From Thereva unica (taxonomy: Eukaryota; Arthropoda; Insecta; Diptera; Therevidae): a stretch of 64,000 nt of DNA. The stretch is taken from positions 54,909 to 118,908 of the forward strand of contig CATLJY010000847.1 of NCBI GenBank assembly GCA_949987705.1, written 5' to 3'. The notes below the pieces were generated by a model that worked only from the letters and a program-made list of their open reading frames with translations, was not told where the DNA came from and searched no databases. Made by a program: the position numbers and the translations under genes. Below are positions 43,251 through 53,497 of this stretch, one piece after another; within the stretch, counting starts at the first letter, position 1, and the number at the start of each line of letters is the position of its first letter.

Positions 43251-44172
43251 AAACAAAATTTTAAAAACCGACTTCAGAAAAAAAACCCGCGATGCACAAA
43301 AAAGGATGAAATAATTGTTTGTAATTCTTAACAACATCAATCCAATAAGAATGGATCTAGAAAGAAGAATCACTTTTGAAGACGGTGCTAACACATGTGG
43401 GTGATATATTAAGGGCATAAGCCTAACAAAGAAATGTAAACAATTGCCGAAGCAAGAGTTAGTGCAATCAAAGTCAACTACTACCTGGCACCGTCTTCAA
43501 AAGTGATTCTTCTTTCTAGATCCATTCTTATTGGATTGATGTTGTTAAGAATTACAAACAATTATTTCATCCTTTTTTGTGCATCGCGGGTTTTTTTTCT
43601 GAAGTCGGTTTTTAAAATTTTGTTTTATTTCGTGCTTTTTAGTCCATTCATTTTTTAATATTGCCTGTCATTGCAAGGAGCCTACGTTTTTACGACGCCA
43701 CATAGCGAAGTGTATTCTACTTGTCACACCTTTTCATTTGATACCCATGTCTTGGGGAGCGCAATTGCAAAATTTGATTGCAGATTGTATTGTCATGCGA
43801 ACTATACTATGTGCAAAATTTGCAGTTGATCGGTTATATGGAACTGGGTCAAAATCAAGTTGCGAGATTTGTTTACACTATACACACATACAGATCAAGA
43901 TAATATAAGGCATATAAAAAGTTAAGTTGCCATTGATATCGGGGAAATTAAATGTAAACAATAAAATTCTTTGATTCTTCATCCACGTCATGGTATATTT
44001 ATTTATTCGATATAAACAATAGTTTTTTGAGCTGCAAATTCGCCATAATTTCGTTCTTATCGGCTTTTGTTCTGGAAGCAAATTTACAGACGCATTCACG
44101 TCGAAAACTTGTTTAATATGGAACAAAATTCCCCGAAGGAAATTAAAAAATAATTATTTTGTCGATATATAG

Positions 44173-44275
44173 AAAAAAAAGCACCGCGAGCCCTTGGGAT
44201 CGAACTCGCACCCCACAAATCCCACAGACAAGAATACTTGTCTCCAGCCCTTTGCGCTATGTCAAGTACTATCGG
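44173..44275 (-). ncRNA. tRNA-derived (SINE-type) sequence 1
   Basis: On the minus strand TAGCGCAAAGGGCTGG resembles a polymerase III A box, and GTGCGAGTTCGATCCCAAGG contains a B box. Spacing and an extra arm resemble a tRNA with a long variable loop. It lies within a repeat and is not flanked by normal acceptor pairing that I can see, so it is probably a SINE head or tRNA relic. Confidence 0.5.
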
Positions 44276-44334
44276 CCGCTGACCAATATGTTAATAAATC
44301 ATTTCAGAAAGAAGAAAAAGAGAAAAAGAAAAAA

Positions 44335-44425
44335 AACCGGCCTGCACCGACCGGAATCGAACCAGCGAACGCTGAATCGAGGATCCGACGCTCCAACCAC
44401 CCCGCCATCGGCCTGCTGCCAGATT
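44335..44425 (-). ncRNA. tRNA-derived (SINE-type) sequence 2
   Basis: The minus strand shows GCCGATGGCGGGGTGGTTGG (A-box-like) followed ~35 nt later by GCTGGTTCGATTCCGGTC (B box) and GGTGCAGGCC pairing partly with GGCCGATGGC. It resembles a tRNA-Ser/Leu-type fold. It sits ~60 bp from the preceding tRNA-like sequence in the same orientation. Confidence 0.55.
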
Positions 44426-44698
44426 TTCAACAATAAAGTAATTTGTTCGGTGCCCATGAAATGTTTAGGTTGAGCTTTAACAGGTTGAATTTTAACAGTT
44501 TTTTCTGCCTAACTTCGAACTCCGTTATCAGAATTTAGAAAAAATTTAACGGGACCACCGTGGGAAGCTCCCCCTTCAAATGAACCAAAAAAAAAGCAAA
44601 AAAGTTATTGGGTTACAAAGTTATGCGTGAACAGGACCACAAAATACCTACACGTCGAATTGAGTAACCTCCTCTTTTTTTGAAGTCGGTTAAAAAGC

Positions 44699-45041
44699 AA
44701 GCGTGCCAGCAGAATTGGAAAATGGAGGAATAGAACCCATCTACAACTATGATCTCTACAATAGCGAAATGAAATTCAGGCTACAAAAAGCCCTAAATAA
44801 TGCCAAACAACTTCTAGAAGCGTCAAAAGCAGTCAGGCAACAAAACAGCAAACTCGATTGTAGCCTCTTGCCAATAAAAATTGGCGATAAAGTATTAGTT
44901 ACGATACAAAACAGAAAGAAATTATATCCTCTATACAGTGGACCATATCTTGTGAAAGCAATAGAAACAGTAAACTGCATTTTGGAGGGTGCAAACAAAA
45001 AAGTAATAAGAGTACATAAAAATAGAGTAAGGAAAATGTAA
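44699..45041 (+). pseudogene. 412/mdg1-like integrase, C-terminal domain
   Basis: Continues the interrupted integrase in frame: YNYDLYNSEMKFRLQKALNN, then IKIGDKVLVTIQNRKKLYPL and YSGPYLVKAIETVNCILEG, the GPY-type chromodomain-like fold, ending RVHKNRVRKM at 45041. This confirms that 43251-44698 is an insertion rather than element end. Confidence 0.82.
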
Positions 45042-45505
45042 TAATAAAAATGTAAATAATAAACAAACAAAAAAAAATCACATCACATTTACCTGTAGAT
45101 AAATTTGTCAACCAAGTACTACCTTACCTGGTACCATTTCATCGCATTCTTGTGGCTTTCGGGACGACGACGACGCAATAAATCTTTTAACAACTCCGAG
45201 CCGGCGCGGAATGAAGTGCAGAGAAATTTTTTTCTTATCTCTATTACCGCGAGCATAGCTCGTATTGAATAATGACTTCTATACGAATTATGTTGATAAT
45301 TTCAATCAAACGTAATTATTTTCGCTTAATGTTTTCGATGTAAAAAGAAAGTAGCGAATGAAAAGTGATGAGAAAAACTGCGTTGCTTGGAGATTATTAT
45401 TGAAAAATTGCAATTCTTTTGTTTTCGTTTAGTGATGGAGAAATGAGTTAATTAATTTATCAAAGGATTTTAATCAGTGTTTAAGAGAGCTTCTATTTTT
45501 ATTGT
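45042..45505. other. no gene; possible remains of a 3' LTR
   Basis: AT-rich sequence directly after the integrase stop, where a 3' LTR would be expected. No copy of an LTR is available to compare, so nothing firm can be called. Confidence 0.3.
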
Positions 45506-46570
45506 GGATAAGGTAAATTTCTATTGTGAGATCATCAGCCTCATATAGCTTCACGCACCTACAGAAGAGTCCCCGGACTATGAGAAAGCAGAATTTTTCG
45601 AAGTAGTTGAACGGGAACTTAATGCCTGCCACAGTTATGATGTAAAATTCGTACTGCGAGAACTGAACGCCAAAGTAGGCCCGGTGTCCGTATACAGGCA
45701 ATACGGCGCCATCTTTCGGGTCTGATAACGGTACGAACGGTGCCAACTTCGATTCGGATCACTATCATGTTGGTAAGGTGCTCCGAGACCGTTTTACAAC
45801 GCTAAAAAGCTTTGAATTCGCTGATCTGATCATGCATTAGAACTGGCCCTAAGTCCTGAAGATGAGATGCCGGGCATCGAAGAGAGCCGGATCCGCCTTA
45901 AAATACTGTCATTGGTACTGCTGATTCCATTTTAGGCAGAAGTCATAGCGATCGGAACGACTGGTTCGATAATGAATGCAAGCTGGCAACTAAACGTAAG
46001 AATGTTACGTACTGAGCAATGCAGTAGTTTCAGCGGAAAAGACGGAAAGAGAGTTCACAGACAAAAAAAAAGAAGTCTGGAGGGACTACATTACACCAAG
46101 TGATTCATGAATTAATTACGCAAGTATGGGATATCAGAACGTACACTAATTATCACGTTATTAACTTTGTAGAGTACCGCGTATAAGATATTCTCCGCTA
46201 TCCTACAAAACAGGATGGTCCCATGTGCCAGAAACATCATAGGCCATCAGATTTTCACCTTGAGGCAGGCTATGGAAAAATGTTTTGAGCTTCAAAACTC
46301 AATTCAATACCTCTTCATAGACTTTAAAGTCGTCTATGATAGCATAGCCAGAATAGAACTCTACAAAGCCATGAGAGAATTCGGCATCCCCAACAAGCTC
46401 ACAAGACTTTGTAGATTGACCATGACCAATGTGATAAGCCATGTAAAGGTATCAGACCAATCAACATCTATAATGGACTCTGGCAAGTGGACGGTCTCGC
46501 CTGCCTCCTTTTCAACCTGGCGTTGGAGAAAATGATCCGAGATCGGGCGTGACATCAAGGGGTACAATTC
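45506..46570 (+). pseudogene. decayed RTE-like non-LTR retrotransposon
   Basis: A stretch near 45555-45690 reads HAPTEESPDYEKAEFFEVVE and DVKFVLRELNAKVG, the endonuclease of the RTE group (the residue pattern GDFNAKVG, here degenerate). A frameshifted SDNGTNGANFDSDHYHVGKV follows. RT sequence at 46180-46535 has RQAMEKCFELQNSIQYLFID, FKVVYDSIARIELYKAMREF and GIPNKLTRLCRLT. Many stops and a missing middle show an ancient relic. Confidence 0.65.
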
Positions 46571-46805
46571 TCCACAAATCCACCCAATTACTGGCTTGTG
46601 CAGGTGTGGGTGGCAGGAAATCTAGAAACTGCACATTAACGAAAGCAAAACAGTGGTGGAATCGTCTGGAAGAACATCTAACATTGGTCCCACAATCAAG
46701 GAAGAGAAACACGAGTTTAAAGTGATAAAACCATTTCCCGACCTTGGGTCATTAATAGCAGCCAACATTAGCATGGAACTTACTGCTAAAAGCCTAAGGG
46801 GGAGG

Positions 46806-47092
46806 GTGTGATGAAATCAATCAGTAATCACATGCCTCAAAAATATGTAAATATGCTATATGACGTATGAGTAAGCAAAATAAATTACATAATAAGAACG
46901 CGCCTCAAATCAATTCCGTCCAAAGAAAATGCATGCACACACAAAATGCTCATTATATGGGTCATGAAATTAAATGGATTATTAATTTTTGTATAAATAG
47001 AGTAAGAATTTTACAATAAAGACACAACACTCAACAATCAGACACAGTATTATTCATTACGGAGTCGTGCTTTTAACCTACTCCACCACAAT
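46806..47092 (+). repeat. LTR-like sequence (possible solo LTR)
   Basis: AAGGGGGAGGGTG at 46795 resembles a polypurine tract, followed by TGTGATGAAATC. GTATAAATAG near 46990 could be a TATA box and AATAAAG near 47017 a polyadenylation signal. CTACTCCACCACA could be a 3' end. No target duplication or second copy was found. Confidence 0.3.
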
Positions 47093-47454
47093 CCAGAGCA
47101 AAGCGAACCTCGCTCGCACCAGGAGCTAAGCATTGTTGCTACTCCTCTATCCAGCATCGTAGAATCGAGGGACTACTACACTAATCACTTCATAGTTTGA
47201 ACCTCCTATATGCAATTTTGCCGAAATGACAGCTTTGATATCGCATTGCTCAATTTTAATAAACTTTTTATTATTCAGTTCGAATAATTTTAGTTGTATG
47301 AAGAGAACAGGTGCTACCAAAATTATTTCCGATTTACGAATCTTTTGAGTGTACGAACGACTAACCATTTTTATATGAACACTTTTTGCTAATCATCGAA
47401 TACCATCTGGCATCAACAGTGCGAGTGAAAATTTATCGAATAACTAGTAACGAT

Positions 47455-47720
47455 ATATTGAGGATATACTATATTGTTTATTGTCTTTTACTTATGATAC
47501 CCTTTCATTTGATACCCATGTCGAGAGGGTTGTGAAGAAAATAGTACTCCGCCCTCTTGAGATGATCGCCGTGGATCTAACGAGATATTGAATATACTAT
47601 ATCGCTTATGGCATTCTACTTATGATACCCTCTCAATTGATACCCATGTCGAGGGGTGGTGAAGAAATAGTAATCCGCCCTCTTGAGTCGGCCGCTATGG
47701 ATCTCCATTGAGTATATGGA
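47455..47720. repeat. two-copy ~120-bp tandem repeat
   Basis: Two units starting near 47455 and 47578 share TATACTATAT, TTACTTATGATACCCT, TTGATACCCATGTCGAG and CCGCCCTCTTGAG. The middle block also occurs near 43734 in the integrase insertion. No coding content. From 47721 to 48235 the sequence is very AT-rich without recognised features. Confidence 0.75.
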
Positions 47721-48235
47721 TCTCCATTGATATATACATATAATCTCCTTATATGATAGATTAGTCTTATAGAAAATTAATCACAAAAAAAAATTAAAAA
47801 AGTGGACATGTATGTAGGTGCAAAAATATATGTGTGACTCTAAAATCGGGGGAAAAAATAATAAACTTACTAAAAAATATATGAATGTAAAAATAATAAA
47901 ATTATAAAAAAAATAAACCTTAAATTAAATCCTACACCGATACTAAAATATATATTGGATATTATTAAAGAAATTTAGTTGATTTTTTTTTTTTTTAATA
48001 TTATTGTTCATATCTGTTTGGTTATTATGTGCAATGTTTTCCTTCAAAAAAAAAAAAAAAAAAAAACAACAAAAAAGTCAGCTGTCATTATCCCTAAAAG
48101 GGTTTGTTATAAAGCATTTTTTTAATAAATATGGTAAACAAATTGCTGCGTATATCACCTCTGCTCAACAAATCTGCAAGTTTTGAAGCAGAGATTGGCA
48201 TGTTTATGTCCCCCATTAAACTGCGTTAACCCTCG

Positions 48236-48361
48236 ACACACTAGAACACTTAATCCGGATTATGACGTCAGAATGACGTAGACTCCATTTTCTTTCCATA
48301 TCTTTTATATGGGTCTACGTCATTTTGACGTCATAATCTAGATTAAGGGTGCTAGTGTGTC
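48236..48361. mobile_element. 126-bp palindromic mini-element
   Basis: Arms of ~49 bp start GACACACTAGAACACTTAAT and end in the inverse ...CTAGTGTGTC around a ~26-bp AT-rich loop. Each arm includes a TGACGTCA-like block (ATGACGTCAGAATGACGTAG and CTACGTCATTTTGACGTCAT). It lies just left of the 119-bp array. Confidence 0.75.
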
Positions 48362-48371
48362 TCCGGTATAA

Positions 48372-49745
48372 GGGGATGAATTTCGAAAAATTGCTTCTTA
48401 GTGAATGTCCACGTCATTATAGAGATGCACTATCAAAATTAAAGCCCTTCAGCTTCAGCGGTTTGGGTTAACCCCATTTAACCCCCTTAGGGGATAAATA
48501 TCAAAAAATCGCTCTTAAGTGGATGTCCACGTCATTATAGGGACGCACGGTCAAAATTAAAGCCCTTTATCTTCAGCGGTGTGGGTTAACCCCATTTCAC
48601 CCCCTTAGGGGATGAATTTCGAAAAATCGCTTCTTAGTGGATGTCCACGTCATTAAAGGGATGCACTGTCAAAATTTCAGCCCTATAGCTCCAGCGGTTT
48701 GGGTAAACCCTATTTCACCCCCTTAGGGGATGAATTTCGAAAAATCGCTTGTTAGTGGATGTCCACGTCATTAAAGGGATGCACTGTCAAAATTTCAGCC
48801 CTATAGCTCCAGCGGTTTGGGTAAACCCCATTTCCCCCCCCCCTTAGGGGATGAATTTCGAAATATTGCTTCTTAGTGAATGTCCACGTCATTATAGAGA
48901 TGCACTGTCAAAATTAAAGCCCTTCAGCTCCAGCGGTTTGGGTTAACCCCATTTAACCCCCTTAGGGATAAATTTCAAAAAATCGCTCCTAAGTGGATGT
49001 CCACGTCATTACAGGGATGCACGGTCAAAATTAAAGCCCTTCAGCTCCAGCGGTTTCGGTAAACCCTATTTCACCCCCTTAGGGGATGAATTTCGAAAAA
49101 TCGCCTCTTAGTGGATGTCCACATCATTATAGAGATGCACTGTCAAAATTTCAGCCCTAAAGCTATAGCGGTTTGGGTAAACCCCATTTCACTCCCTTAG
49201 GGGATGAATTTCGAAAAAGCGCTTTAATAGTGGAAGACCACGCCATTATAGGGATGCACTGTCAAAATTACAGCCCTATAGCTTTAGCGGTTTGGGTAAA
49301 CCCTATTTCACCCCCTTAGGGGATGAATTTCGAAAAACCGCTCTATAGTGGATGTCCACGCCATTATAGGGATGCACTGTCAAAATTACAGCCTTATAGC
49401 TTTAGCGGTTTGGAAAAAACCCATTTCACCCCCTTAGGGGATGAATTTCGAAAAATCGCTTTTTAGTGGATGTCGGCGTCATTAAAGGGATGCACTGTCA
49501 AAACTTCAGCCCTATAGCTCCAGCGGTTTGGGTAAACCTCATTTCACCCCCTTAGGGGATGAATTTCGTAAAATAGCTTCTTAGTGGATGTCCACGTCAT
49601 TATAGGGATCCAGTGTCAAAATTTCAGCCTTATAGCTCCAGCGAGATTGAGTTGACCCTATTTCACCCCCTTAGGGGATGAATTTCGAAAAATCGCTAGG
49701 GATGCACTGTCAAAAATTTCAGCGCTTTAGCTCTAGCGGTTTAGG
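48372..49745. repeat. 119-bp tandem array, ~12 units
   Basis: Units start near 48372, 48489, 48609, 48727, 48846, 48965, 49083, 49199, 49317, 49437, 49555 and 49673. Each contains GGGGATGAATTTCGAAAAAT, a GTGGATGTCCACGTCATT block, GGGATGCACTGTCAAAATT and CTCCAGCGGTTTGGGT. Units are 85-95% alike by eye. The array ends in TCTGTCAGTCAGTTAC. With 55389-55585 it forms one repeat element into which the LOA element inserted. Confidence 0.9.
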
Positions 49746-49791
49746 CTGTGCGTTGTCTGTCAGTCAGTTACTTTTTATACAATAGAAAAGA

Positions 49792-49806
49792 AAACAAATC
49801 CCCTTA
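49792..49806. other. 15-bp target duplication of LOA-type element (left)
   Basis: AAACAAATCCCCTTA here is repeated exactly at 55374-55388. Confidence 0.9.
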
Positions 49807-49888
49807 TTATTATTATTATTAAGGAATGAGGGGGCAACCCATATGGTGAACACTGCGGCCAAGTTAGGCCTATTGTGTACGTACCCCA

Positions 49889-52800
49889 CTAGCGGAACAG
49901 ACTATCGGCCTTCCGAATGAAGGCAAGAAGGTCTTTAGTTGATGAAGACCGGACTTGGGCAGGGCTCAAGAACTCTCTGATAAACGTTCTTCTTCTAAGC
50001 CAGATCAGAGCAGGACATTCACAAAGAATATGTGTGGAAGTTTCATCGCCTTCCAAGCAGAGTCGGCACTCTGTCTCTTGAGACAGTCCTAGGTTGTGGA
50101 GGTGGTACCGCAGTCCTACATGGCCAGTGAGATAGCCCACCAGCAGCCTTAGGTCCGCTCTGTTTAGAGTAATAGTGCCCCTTAAGGCAAAGGGTCTTAT
50201 AAGATCTTTAGCCTGTCTAAGACCAGGGACTGACTCCCAATAGGCTAGGTTTATTTTCTTGATCCACTCTTCTATCAAGGACTTGGAGGTGGACCAAGAG
50301 ATGCCACAGAAGGGTTCTGGGCCCTGGAACAACGTCTCAGACCCCTCCCTCGCGAGGCTGTCTGCAGCCTCATTTCCCTCGATACCCCAGTGTCCGGGGA
50401 CCCAGCATAGCGAGACCTCGTTTCTTCTGGTCAGGCTCTGGAGTACGTCAAAACACCCTGCTACTATTTTGGAAGAAAACTTCCACGTTGAGAGCGCCTT
50501 GATGGCAGCTTGGCTGTCAGAAAAGATTTTAATGTTGGCGCCTTTCAGACCTTTCTCAAGGTTGAGCCTAGCGCAGGTCGCAATGACATGTATTTCAGTC
50601 TGGAAAACAGAGGGCCACTTACCCATTGCAATCGAGACCTTGGAGTTGGGTCCTGCGACACCAGCCCCTGTACCATGTTCCATCTTTGACCCGTCAGTAA
50701 ACCAGTGGAGATGGTTTGGATCCCTAGGAAGAATAATTTCCTCCCACTCAGAGCGATCCGGGATAATTGCTTTGAATTTCCTTTGGAACCGCAGTTGACT
50801 AACCATATGGTCGGATACGCGGCAGATGGAAATGCTTGGGATATCTTTAAGGATATCCATGTGTCCTTTGACCGTATGGGGCCAGTTGGATGAGATCTGA
50901 AGTCTCAAGGCACTTATGGCGGCGGATTTCCATATGAAGAGATGCAAAGGGGTGAATCCAATGATTGCTTCCATTGCAGCTGTGGGGCAGGTCCGCATAG
51001 CTCCGGTAATGGAGAGGCAAGCAAGCCTTTGCAGCTTGCTGCACTTGAGGATCGACGTAACCTGTTTAGTCTTGGGCCACCAAACTATAGCAGCATAAGT
51101 GACAACAGGTTTAACGATCGTATTGTACATCCAGTACATCATTTGTGGTGTAAGACCCCATGTCCTACCCAGAAGCCTTTTGCAGGCCCATATGGCCCTT
51201 GTGGCTTTGCTGATGACGTAGTCAAGTTGAGCGTTCCAGTTCAGTCTCTTGTCTAGCTTTACTCCCAAATATTTGACTGAGTCTGAGTACTCAACTGTGG
51301 TATCCCGAATACAGATAGGACCTAGGTCCAATTTGTAACGTTTGGAGAAAGGTACCAGGACAGCTTTATTTGGGTTAATTGCTAGGACCTCCTTGGTACA
51401 CCATCTTTGAACTTCTCGTAGTGCTGTTCTCATGACCTCTGTAATGGTCAAATCGAATTTCCCAGAGACAATGATGGCAAGATCATCTGCATAGCCGATG
51501 ACATCGAAACCAGATTCAGATAGTTTAGTCAAAAGTTCATCCACAACTAGTGACCAAAGTAATGGGGATAAAACTCCACCTTGAGGGCACCCCTTAATAG
51601 CCTTAACACTAATGGTGGAGACACCTAGGGTAGAAGAAATGTCACGATCTGCAAGCATGGCATTTATCCACTCAATCGTGTGAGGATCCAGATTTCTGAG
51701 AGCCAGTGCTCTAGAGATGGAGTCATAGCCTGTGTTATCGAAAGCACCTTCGATGTCAAGGAACACGCATAAGGCAGTTTCCTTAGCGAGGAAGGCCTTT
51801 TCGATTTTACTGACCAGGTGGTGTAAAGCAACCTCTGTTGATTTACCTTTAGAGTAAGCGAACTGGGAGCTATGTAGAGGGAGGGAGAGCTCCAGTTTGC
51901 ACCTAATATGAAGGTCTAGCAGCCTTTCCATTGTTTTCAAAAGAAAAGAGGTTAAGCTGATAGGTCTGTACGATTTAGGCAGCTCGAAGGGTCTGTTGCC
52001 CTGTTTCGGGATAAAAACCACCACGACTTTCCTCCAGATGGTTGGAATGTATCCCCAATTGAAGCTGGCTCTAAAGAGGCAGACCAGGTTGTTGAGGATC
52101 AGATCGAGGCCCTTCTGAAGAAGTGCCGGAAAGATTCCGTCTCCTCCGGGTGACTTATAGGGTTGAAAAGAGGCCACTGCCCATTTAACCTTGTCACAGT
52201 CGAAGATATTCCCTGAAAGACTGCGGGAATAGCGGTCTGGGATGGTCCTATGACTACACCCAGGATCCAATGGATAAGCGGTCTGGAGGATTGACCCTGG
52301 AAAGTGCTCTCTGAGCAGGCACCTTAAGGTGTCCTCATGGTTAGAGGTGTAGGAGCCATCCTCCTTTTTGAGAAGGCCCACTCCGTTGAAAGAGTCTTTG
52401 GAAAGTAGCTTTTGGAGTCTAGTCGCCTCTGGTAGAGTCTGAATGCTCTCACAGTGTTTCCGCCAGGCAATCCTTTTGGAACGTCTCAACTCCTTGTTAT
52501 AGGCTGTTAGGGTGAACCTATATTCATCCCAATACCCGGTGTGTTTTGCTCTATTGAACAATCTCCTAACGTCTCTACGCATTGCAGCTAACCTGTCATT
52601 CCACCAGGGCACCTTTCGCGATGACTGAAAGGAAGAGACAGTGTTGCTGTCGTGGTAGGAAGAGATCAGCACGTCGGTAAGCTGCGTGGCCGCATTCTCC
52701 AGTTCATACACTGAGCTGATAGAAGCCGCAAGCTGGTCTGATTTCGAGGCCACAAGCCCCTGAAACTTAGACCAGTTGGTTTTCTTAGGAACCAAAGAAG

Positions 52801-53497
52801 AGGCGCGGATATGTGGAAGGCCCACAATGTCAAATCTAATGTGCAGATGATCCGACAGTGAGGCCTCGTCCAGAACACGCCAGTTTTTAATCCTGTCGGA
52901 TAAAAGCCTGCTCGTGAAGGTGAGGTCCAGCACCTCCTTTCTACTAGCAGTGATAAAAGTGGGTTTGCATCCTCTATTTGCAATATCTATGTTATTCGTA
53001 ACGAGAAATTCTAGAAGACACTCACCCCTTTGGTTTACATCGGTACTCCCCCAGATGGAGTGGTGAGCATTTGCATCACAGCCGATGACGAATTGCCGGT
53101 TCGTCTTGCGACAGAACTCAATGAGATCTTGAACCTCCTGGGGTGGCACTACTGCTACATCCCCCGGAAAGTAAGCGGACGCAAGAACGATTTCTTGGAA
53201 TCCGTTGGCGGTGGGAACCGCAACCGAGATCGCCACTAGATCTCTGGAAATAAAGTTAGTAATGGAGAGATAAGTGACACGATTGTCAATTAGGAGGGCA
53301 GCGCGAGGCGCCCCACATCTCTGATCATACACTAGTTTACTTGAGCCGGTGGTAAGTCCTCTGACTTTGCCATCGGTTACCCAGGGCTCTTGAATAAGAG
53401 CAAGGGTAAGGTGCCTCTCCGCAAAAGTCTTGCACAGGGTGGAGGATGCCCCTTTCGCATGGTGCAAGTTTACTTGGAGTGCCCTTATGGCGCTCAT
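49889..53497 (-). CDS. LOA-type ORF2 protein: endonuclease-RT-RNase H
   Basis: 1202 residues. AP-endonuclease occupies ~1-225: LALIQEPWV (Glu), IGCDANAHHSIWGST and SDHLHIRF (catalytic D-H). RT spans ~430-760: SPGGDGIFPALLQKG, SYRPISLTSFLLKTMERLL, FLDIEGAFDNTGYD, KGCPQGGVLSPLLWSLVVDE and GYADDLAIIV near residue 670. RNase H covers ~930-1050: HWFTDGSKMEHGTGAG, FQTEIHV, IFSDSQAA and CWVPGHWGIEGNEAADSL, so the D-E-D-D residues are present. A C-terminal cysteine-histidine motif (CRLCLEGDETSTHILCEC) lies near 1145. All domains look complete. The product nicks target DNA, reverse-transcribes and removes RNA. The start ATG overlaps the ORF1 stop as ATGA. Confidence 0.95.
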   Translation of the reverse strand: MSAIRALQVNLHHAKGASSTLCKTFAERHLTLALIQEPWVTDGKVRGLTTGSSKLVYDQRCGAPRAALLIDNRVTYLSITNFISRDLVAISVAVPTANGFQEIVLASAYFPGDVAVVPPQEVQDLIEFCRKTNRQFVIGCDANAHHSIWGSTDVNQRGECLLEFLVTNNIDIANRGCKPTFITASRKEVLDLTFTSRLLSDRIKNWRVLDEASLSDHLHIRFDIVGLPHIRASSLVPKKTNWSKFQGLVASKSDQLAASISSVYELENAATQLTDVLISSYHDSNTVSSFQSSRKVPWWNDRLAAMRRDVRRLFNRAKHTGYWDEYRFTLTAYNKELRRSKRIAWRKHCESIQTLPEATRLQKLLSKDSFNGVGLLKKEDGSYTSNHEDTLRCLLREHFPGSILQTAYPLDPGCSHRTIPDRYSRSLSGNIFDCDKVKWAVASFQPYKSPGGDGIFPALLQKGLDLILNNLVCLFRASFNWGYIPTIWRKVVVVFIPKQGNRPFELPKSYRPISLTSFLLKTMERLLDLHIRCKLELSLPLHSSQFAYSKGKSTEVALHHLVSKIEKAFLAKETALCVFLDIEGAFDNTGYDSISRALALRNLDPHTIEWINAMLADRDISSTLGVSTISVKAIKGCPQGGVLSPLLWSLVVDELLTKLSESGFDVIGYADDLAIIVSGKFDLTITEVMRTALREVQRWCTKEVLAINPNKAVLVPFSKRYKLDLGPICIRDTTVEYSDSVKYLGVKLDKRLNWNAQLDYVISKATRAIWACKRLLGRTWGLTPQMMYWMYNTIVKPVVTYAAIVWWPKTKQVTSILKCSKLQRLACLSITGAMRTCPTAAMEAIIGFTPLHLFIWKSAAISALRLQISSNWPHTVKGHMDILKDIPSISICRVSDHMVSQLRFQRKFKAIIPDRSEWEEIILPRDPNHLHWFTDGSKMEHGTGAGVAGPNSKVSIAMGKWPSVFQTEIHVIATCARLNLEKGLKGANIKIFSDSQAAIKALSTWKFSSKIVAGCFDVLQSLTRRNEVSLCWVPGHWGIEGNEAADSLAREGSETLFQGPEPFCGISWSTSKSLIEEWIKKINLAYWESVPGLRQAKDLIRPFALRGTITLNRADLRLLVGYLTGHVGLRYHLHNLGLSQETECRLCLEGDETSTHILCECPALIWLRRRTFIREFLSPAQVRSSSTKDLLAFIRKADSLFR
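53494..53497 (-). promoter_or_regulatory. ATGA stop-start overlap between ORF1 and ORF2
   Basis: On the minus strand ATG (53497-53495) of ORF2 overlaps TGA (53496-53494) of ORF1. Coupled termination-reinitiation at such overlaps is known in some non-LTR elements; use here is inferred. Confidence 0.8.

Larger units (their letters stand above)
43251..44698. mobile_element. ~1.45-kb insertion in integrase, with AACCGACTTC ends and tRNA-like sequence
   Basis: The left side carries AACCGACTTCAG at 43267 and the right side ends TTTTTTTGAAGTCGGTTAAA, forming inverted ends. A local foldback pairs 43251-43387 with 43490-43632. Two tRNA-derived segments follow at 44173-44275 and 44335-44425. TTTCATTTGATACCCATGT near 43734 is shared with the repeats at 47.5 kb. 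No ORF is credible. I recall the GAAGTCGGTT terminus from widespread arthropod repeats but cannot name the family. Confidence 0.6.

Noticed and set aside
44159..44473. Plus-strand ORFs of 104 and 80 codons
   Set aside because: They are translations through the antisense of two tRNA-like segments and a purine-rich run.
46215..46535. Intact small protein gene of 106 codons
   Set aside because: It is a fragment of RTE-like reverse transcriptase with missing N- and C-terminal parts, included in the pseudogene call.
48372..49745. Regular repeats reminiscent of a CRISPR array
   Set aside because: Units are ~119 bp with no unique spacers, no cas genes, and an insect transposon context.
50259..50798. 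Plus-strand ORF of 179 codons
   Set aside because: Antisense shadow of the LOA-type ORF2 RNase H region.
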